Translations under genes and position numbers: made by a program
The notes under the pieces: model-generated
What the model was told of the DNA's origin: nothing
The model's database searches: none
Seen by the model: the letters and a program-made list of their open reading frames with translations, nothing else
NCBI GenBank assembly: GCA_936450465.1
Contig: OW388294.1
Span: forward strand, 72,468,622-72,532,621
DNA from: Gibbula magus
Lineage: Eukaryota > Mollusca > Gastropoda > Trochida > Trochidae
Length of the DNA: 64,000 bases
Reading direction: 5' to 3'
Shown: piece after piece, positions 60,719-64,000 of the stretch
How the letters are laid out: every line of letters starts with the position of its first letter
Numbering within the stretch: the first letter of the stretch is position 1

Positions 60719-61531
60719 CTCCACGTGCAGAGCGTCCACTTCCAATGAGCCCCACACCACCGCCGAGGAGCACGGCACCACCGCCGAGGAACCCCACATC
60801 ACTACCGAGGAGCCACACATCACCCCCGAGGAGCCCCACATCACCTCTTAGGACCCTCTTCACCAGCCCAAAGCCAGACTGACATGAGGATTGACATGGC
60901 ACTACTAAGAGCCGATGTCAACACGCTGATGGACAACCAGAACACCATTCTTGACAACCAGAAGCAGATACTGACTTTACTGTCTCTACTTGGAAACCAA
61001 GAAGTGCCACAGAAGACCAAGCCAAAGGATGTGTTGACAGATCCTCGAGTCTGGGACTTACGGCCAGTAGATCTTCCCGAGGTCCTCACTGACGACACAA
61101 TGTGGACTAGCCTTGGCAAAACACGTGGGGACCCGGTATTGGAGGCAAAGGATGTATGTGGTGGGAGAGAGGCCCTAGCAAAATAATTTTTCGGTAGTCT
61201 CGTCACCCTTGGTGAAATATATGAGAGGAATGTGTATGGGAGGGCCAGGGGAAGAAATATTGTACGAAAGCCACTGAAGGAAAACATTGTAAAAAATATC
61301 CTATCCGCTTGCTTTCAAGCCTTTCCAACCCATGGACAGCAAGCTGAGGCAAGAACATTTTGTGTGAACACTTTAAACACGTACGTATACAATCGGTACC
61401 TCTGGAACCGAAGGTTGTCCCTTATCAACTTTCCAGCTTGCCGGATAAACACAAATACTGAACATGAGATTGTGAGATTATATGAAGGTCATGCTGAACA
61501 TGTGCTCATCAGACACATATATATTATATGA
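60719..61531 (+). pseudogene. Coiled-coil plus BEN-like C-terminal region, in-frame TAA
   Basis: In one frame, open from 60749, 'MRIDMALLRADVNTLMDNQ' (60884) starts a leucine/asparagine heptad coiled coil to 'LLSLLGNQE'. An acidic linker follows, then 'GGREALAK', TAA at 61184-61186, and without a frame change 'FFGSLVTLGEIYERNVYG', 'RARGRNIVRKPLKENIVKN', 'ILSACFQAFP' and 'FCVNTLNTYVYNRYLW', ending at TGA 61529. Spacing of hydrophobics and the central G-R-basic-L segment resemble a BEN domain, which in animals often follows a coiled coil and acts in DNA binding and repression. The single stop lies inside that domain. Joined in phase to exon 3, the frame also meets TGA at 60746, so the gene is probably decaying, or a start at 60884 is used. 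Confidence 0.5.
60761..60850 (+). repeat. Minisatellite of 21/24-bp units
   Basis: Four units of ACYACCGCCGAGGAGCC-CACATC type (21, 24, 21, 21 bp). All lengths are multiples of three, so every frame stays open; one frame gives TTAEEPHI-type repeats. Confidence 0.8.
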
Positions 61532-62221
61532 AAGTCTCTCCCTAGAGGGTATTTTTTAAAAATATGTTGTTATTCATGTATCACTTTTAAATTAATCGAC
61601 TTTGAGGGTGTGTGTATTGCTTTGGTGTTGTAATTGCATAACAATAGTGTAAGTGTATCATCCTGACTGCGGATCCGTCCTATCTTAAGATGGGACGGTA
61701 TCCCAAGTTGGGATGATTAATAAGCACATGAGCATTCTGTACAACGTGAAACAGCAAAATTCATGTTTTTGTGTCCCGTGCCCTGTGTTCCATGTATCTT
61801 ACGGAACGATTTTAATGAACATTGAACGATGTGCAGAGTCTGATTTCGACATTTCTTACTATAAGGAGTTAATAATTGACAATATACTAGAAGTATCTTG
61901 CTTAGGAGGTTTGAAGTTGAAGGTTGGATTGTACTATAAATAACTTGTTGTGAACACACTCTTTCACTCGCACGTAATCTTATAGCTCGTTGTTGGCTTA
62001 CAATATATATTGTTGTATTTTGTATATATCCATACTACGCATTTTCAAGTATATATAGTTAAAAATTCCCCTTTCAAATCTCGCCCTTTGCTAAACATCC
62101 ATCTTTAAGCCAATCTACTTCAGAACCACATGTACAAATCAGCTGTGACAATTTATCAAATACCGTATCTGCTTTCAAATTTATAAACGTAGAGTAGTCA
62201 CTCCACAGAACAGCACAGAAC
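61532..62221. other. Intergenic; nested palindromes near 61680-61711
   Basis: No exon recognised. TATCTTAAGATG (about 61681-61692) contains a 10-bp palindrome and TCCCAAGTTGGGA (61699-61711) a 6-bp stem. A TATATATA run lies near 62050, about 170 bp upstream of the next ATG. Confidence 0.4.
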
Positions 62222-62470
62222 ATGTCAAACAGGGATGGCCTTCCAGTGACGGACACAGTCACAGAACTTGCCCTCGATGTCGACCTTCCTGTGTCTCCGC
62301 TCAGACCACCACCAACCCCACCCATCACTAGACCTGACCCTCCAGATGAAAGTATAGTTCGCTTAGCTCCCCCCGAGAATATCCAGATCACCCATGAAGA
62401 TATCGAGACCACTTACACCATCTTTGAAGATGGAACAAAACGTGGGAGGAGACAGATTGATTACGAAACG
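62222..62470 (+). CDS. FLYWCH/MULE-type gene, first exon
   Basis: ATG 62222 follows an in-frame TAG (62195-62197), so it is a plausible start; donor AAACG|GTGTGT at 62471, exit phase 0. The peptide begins MSNRDGLPVTDTVTELALD, has a proline-rich stretch ('PLRPPPTPPITRPDPPDES') and ends 'TYTIFEDGTKRGRRQIDYE'. That ending is the opening strand of a FLYWCH zinc finger (typically a hydrophobic strand, G-T-x-R-G-x-x-x-L-x-D); the Trp-Cys and Cys-His parts are absent from all downstream exons seen. In molluscs FLYWCH fingers precede MULE transposase domains in multi-copy genes, which fits the next exons. Confidence 0.6.
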
Positions 62471-62621
62471 GTGTGTATTTTCTCATTGTGTGACAAATAT
62501 AACTAACTATAATTTAATATGAACGAATATAACTGTATTAATAAAATATAACATTTATAACGAATAATATGTTATATGTACACTGCTTTACACTTGTTAA
62601 TTATAATATTTTATTTTACAG

Positions 62622-62725
62622 GCGTTCTCTTCAATCCTGGCAAAGATTCCTGGCCACAGAGTCTCCCGTGTCATCACGGATTTTGAAGGTGGTGAATGGG
62701 AGGCGATCCACTGCCTGTTGTGAAG
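62622..62725 (+). CDS. FLYWCH/MULE-type gene, second exon with a frame break
   Basis: Acceptor ATTTTACAG ends at 62621; donor TGAAG|GTAAAT starts at 62726. In phase with exon 1 it reads 'AFSSILAKIPGHRVSRVI' and 'TDFEGGEWEAIH', the 'D-F-E' block of MULE transposases (second catalytic aspartate region), and then hits TGA (62721-62723). The next frame reads 'RSTACCEG' to the donor and, across the intron, joins 'WHRRVN'. In the family this pair is 'RTNNDVEG|WH..LN'. So the exon fuses the DFE block to the end of the domain, lacking about 150 residues (including the CxxH and third acidic region) and carrying a one-base frame change. It is probably an internally deleted remnant. Confidence 0.55.
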
Positions 62726-62849
62726 GTAAATATAATTATGGTACCATTAATATAAAAAGATATAAATATTATCATATATTTGATTTGATTGTAAAACATT
62801 CATTAACTATGTTTTTGATTTTGGAAATTCATTTTTCTTTTCTTTTTAG

Positions 62850-63106
62850 GTTGGCACAGGCGCGTAAACGACAGAGTGAAGAGAAGAAACATCACATTAT
62901 CCCTGTTGGTTGACCTTCTTCACCAGGAAGCGGCCTTCTTGCCAACAATCAGGCAATACGTCTGTACAGGGCAGATGGCACGAGTCAAAAACAAAAAGAC
63001 CAAAATGTTTAACAACGCATTGGAGAAAGTATGGAGAGACTACGAGAACAAAAGCCTGACACCAAGACAGTCACTCGTTAATATTGCAAAATTGTTATCA
63101 AAATGA
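62850..63106 (+). CDS. FLYWCH/MULE-type gene, last exon
   Basis: Acceptor CTTTTTAG ends at 62849. With the preceding 'gaa g' the junction rebuilds E-G-W-H. The frame reads 'WHRRVNDRVKRRNITLSLLV', 'DLLHQEAAFLPTIRQYV', 'KKTKMFNNALEKVWRDYEN' and 'LTPRQSLVNIAKLLSK', and stops at TGA 63104-63106. This is the conserved C-terminal helical segment after the MULE domain in mollusc FLYWCH-MULE proteins (pattern: L-L-x-x-E-A, basic linker, W-x-x-Y, L-L). It is fully open over 85 codons. Intron length (124 bp) and phase are normal, which is the best evidence in this window for a genuinely spliced transcript. Confidence 0.65.
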
Positions 63107-63711
63107 CCAGACCAGTGACATGACCAGAACTGAATGTAATGTGAAATGTATTCAAGGTTAACAAGTATAATATTGGGATGCATGAAAAGAAACAAACATA
63201 AACGTAAATTAATTCGAAAAAAACCAAAGCTGTTACGTAAATGTAAGCACGTTCCGTTAGTTGACGGATTAGCCTAAACTCAATGCATATATTTTGTAAC
63301 TTCACAAAACTAAGTTGGGTGTCAGAAAATGCTACTGTTGGTGAGTTTGATTTCTGGGGCCCATCTCTCCTGAAAGCAAATTGTAAAATGCGAGACATCT
63401 GCGATCTTGACTAGATCTTGGAAGTACAGAAAGAAAGAAAGAAAGAAAGAAGAAAGGAAATTTTGCTGTCTCTTTATTTTAAACGCTATAAACTAGAGGA
63501 AATTAAATTAATCTCATTAATTCATAATCACATCAAAATTTAATAAATAATATTTTAAGTACCAAATAGAAAATAGAAATATCAAATTTACTATTTTTGC
63601 TAGGTTAATTGAGTTTGATTCCCCAGCTAGTGCTTCTCCCAGAATGATACGTTCTTAACATGAAAGCATGAACGGAGTTAATGAAAGAAACTATTTAGGG
63701 TAATGGAACAA
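63107..63711. other. 3' flank; (GAAA)n microsatellite at about 63428-63458
   Basis: AT-rich. The microsatellite is about seven AAAG units. No further exon recognised. Confidence 0.5.
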
Positions 63712-63895
63712 CGTTTGTTGTCCAATAAACACTTTGCTGAACGTGAGACTACCACATTGTAGGATTGTTGTCCAATAAACACTTTGCTGAACGTGAGACC
63801 CCACATTGTAGGAGTGTTGTCGAATAAACACTTTAATAAACGTGAGACCACCACATTCCTGAATGTGAGACCACCAGATCTTTGACCTTTACACC
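63712..63895 (+). repeat. Minisatellite, about three units of roughly 52 bp
   Basis: Units share 'TTGTTGTCCAATAAACACTT', 'TGCTGAACGTGAGAC' and 'CACATTGTAGGA' (starts near 63715, 63767, 63817), ending in a partial unit. Each unit contains AATAAA. Confidence 0.85.
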
Positions 63896-64000
63896 ATCTG
63901 AGCAAGTCGTAACAGTCATAACATATTAGAACAGAAATAACATTTGCTCTTGAATATTGTGTTGTGTCTTTTACTACAGTGTTGCCATTTAGTTTATGTA

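Noticed and set aside
60609..60902. 97-aa minus-strand glycine-rich frame
   Set aside because: Reverse translation of the 21/24-bp minisatellite in the BEN-type gene.

Overview
The window reads as metazoan, AT-rich, gene-poor nuclear DNA, probably from a mollusc and most likely a gastropod. The evidence is indirect. There are GT-AG introns and tRNA-derived SINEs whose 3' part ends in a CACT-type tail next to 'GCGGCGTTAAAC', a tail I associate with vetigastropods such as abalone. The motif AAGGGAGATAACTC, common in molluscan repeats, is present, as are several families of short elements with internal tandem repeats and ACGG microsatellites of the kind known from bivalves and gastropods. No bacterial operon structure, rRNA or free-standing tRNA gene was seen.

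Layout. 0-15 kb: mostly unannotatable DNA with small tandem duplications, a (TA)n run, a decayed Tc1 fragment, a foldback hairpin, one Helentron-like repeat and a possible terminal exon at the extreme left. 15-24 kb: a 5.1-kb inverted-repeat element (15541-20672) holding an apparently intact Tc1/mariner transposon (16506-18127, 349-aa DD34E transposase) and a smaller MITE. 24.3-28.3 kb: the most striking object, a 4.0-kb foldback element with about 1-kb inverted arms. Each arm has about twenty 21-bp repeats built on the palindrome TCATCTAATTAGATGA. Its GC-rich core holds broken DIRS-type (tyrosine recombinase) retrotransposon genes. 29-38 kb: diverged copies of the 13-22 kb segment, with a MITE, a tandem-repeat element, a 5'-truncated SINE with perfect 12-bp target duplications, and a hAT/BED-type pseudogene. 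40.6-52.8 kb: a recent direct tandem duplication (about 5.3 kb against 6.9 kb), the second copy carrying a 1.24-kb Helentron-like insertion that is absent from the first. 53-57 kb: two tRNA-derived SINEs and older duplicated blocks.

57.8-63.1 kb, plus strand: the only region with convincing spliced host-type coding sequence. One set of exons (57854-61531) has an acidic/NLS segment, a coiled coil and a BEN-like C-terminal domain. It is broken by single in-frame stops (TGA at 57967, TAA at 61184) and by an exon-junction stop. A second set (62222-63106) encodes a proline-rich N-terminus, a FLYWCH-like start and two pieces of a MULE-type transposase. One of its splice junctions rebuilds the conserved EGWH motif. 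Both look like young, decaying or domesticated transposon-related genes.

Overall the window records repeated rounds of segmental duplication and nested transposition. The duplicate pairs give empty and filled sites that define element boundaries. Function is inferred from motifs only. No database search was possible, and all family assignments rest on recognised motifs.
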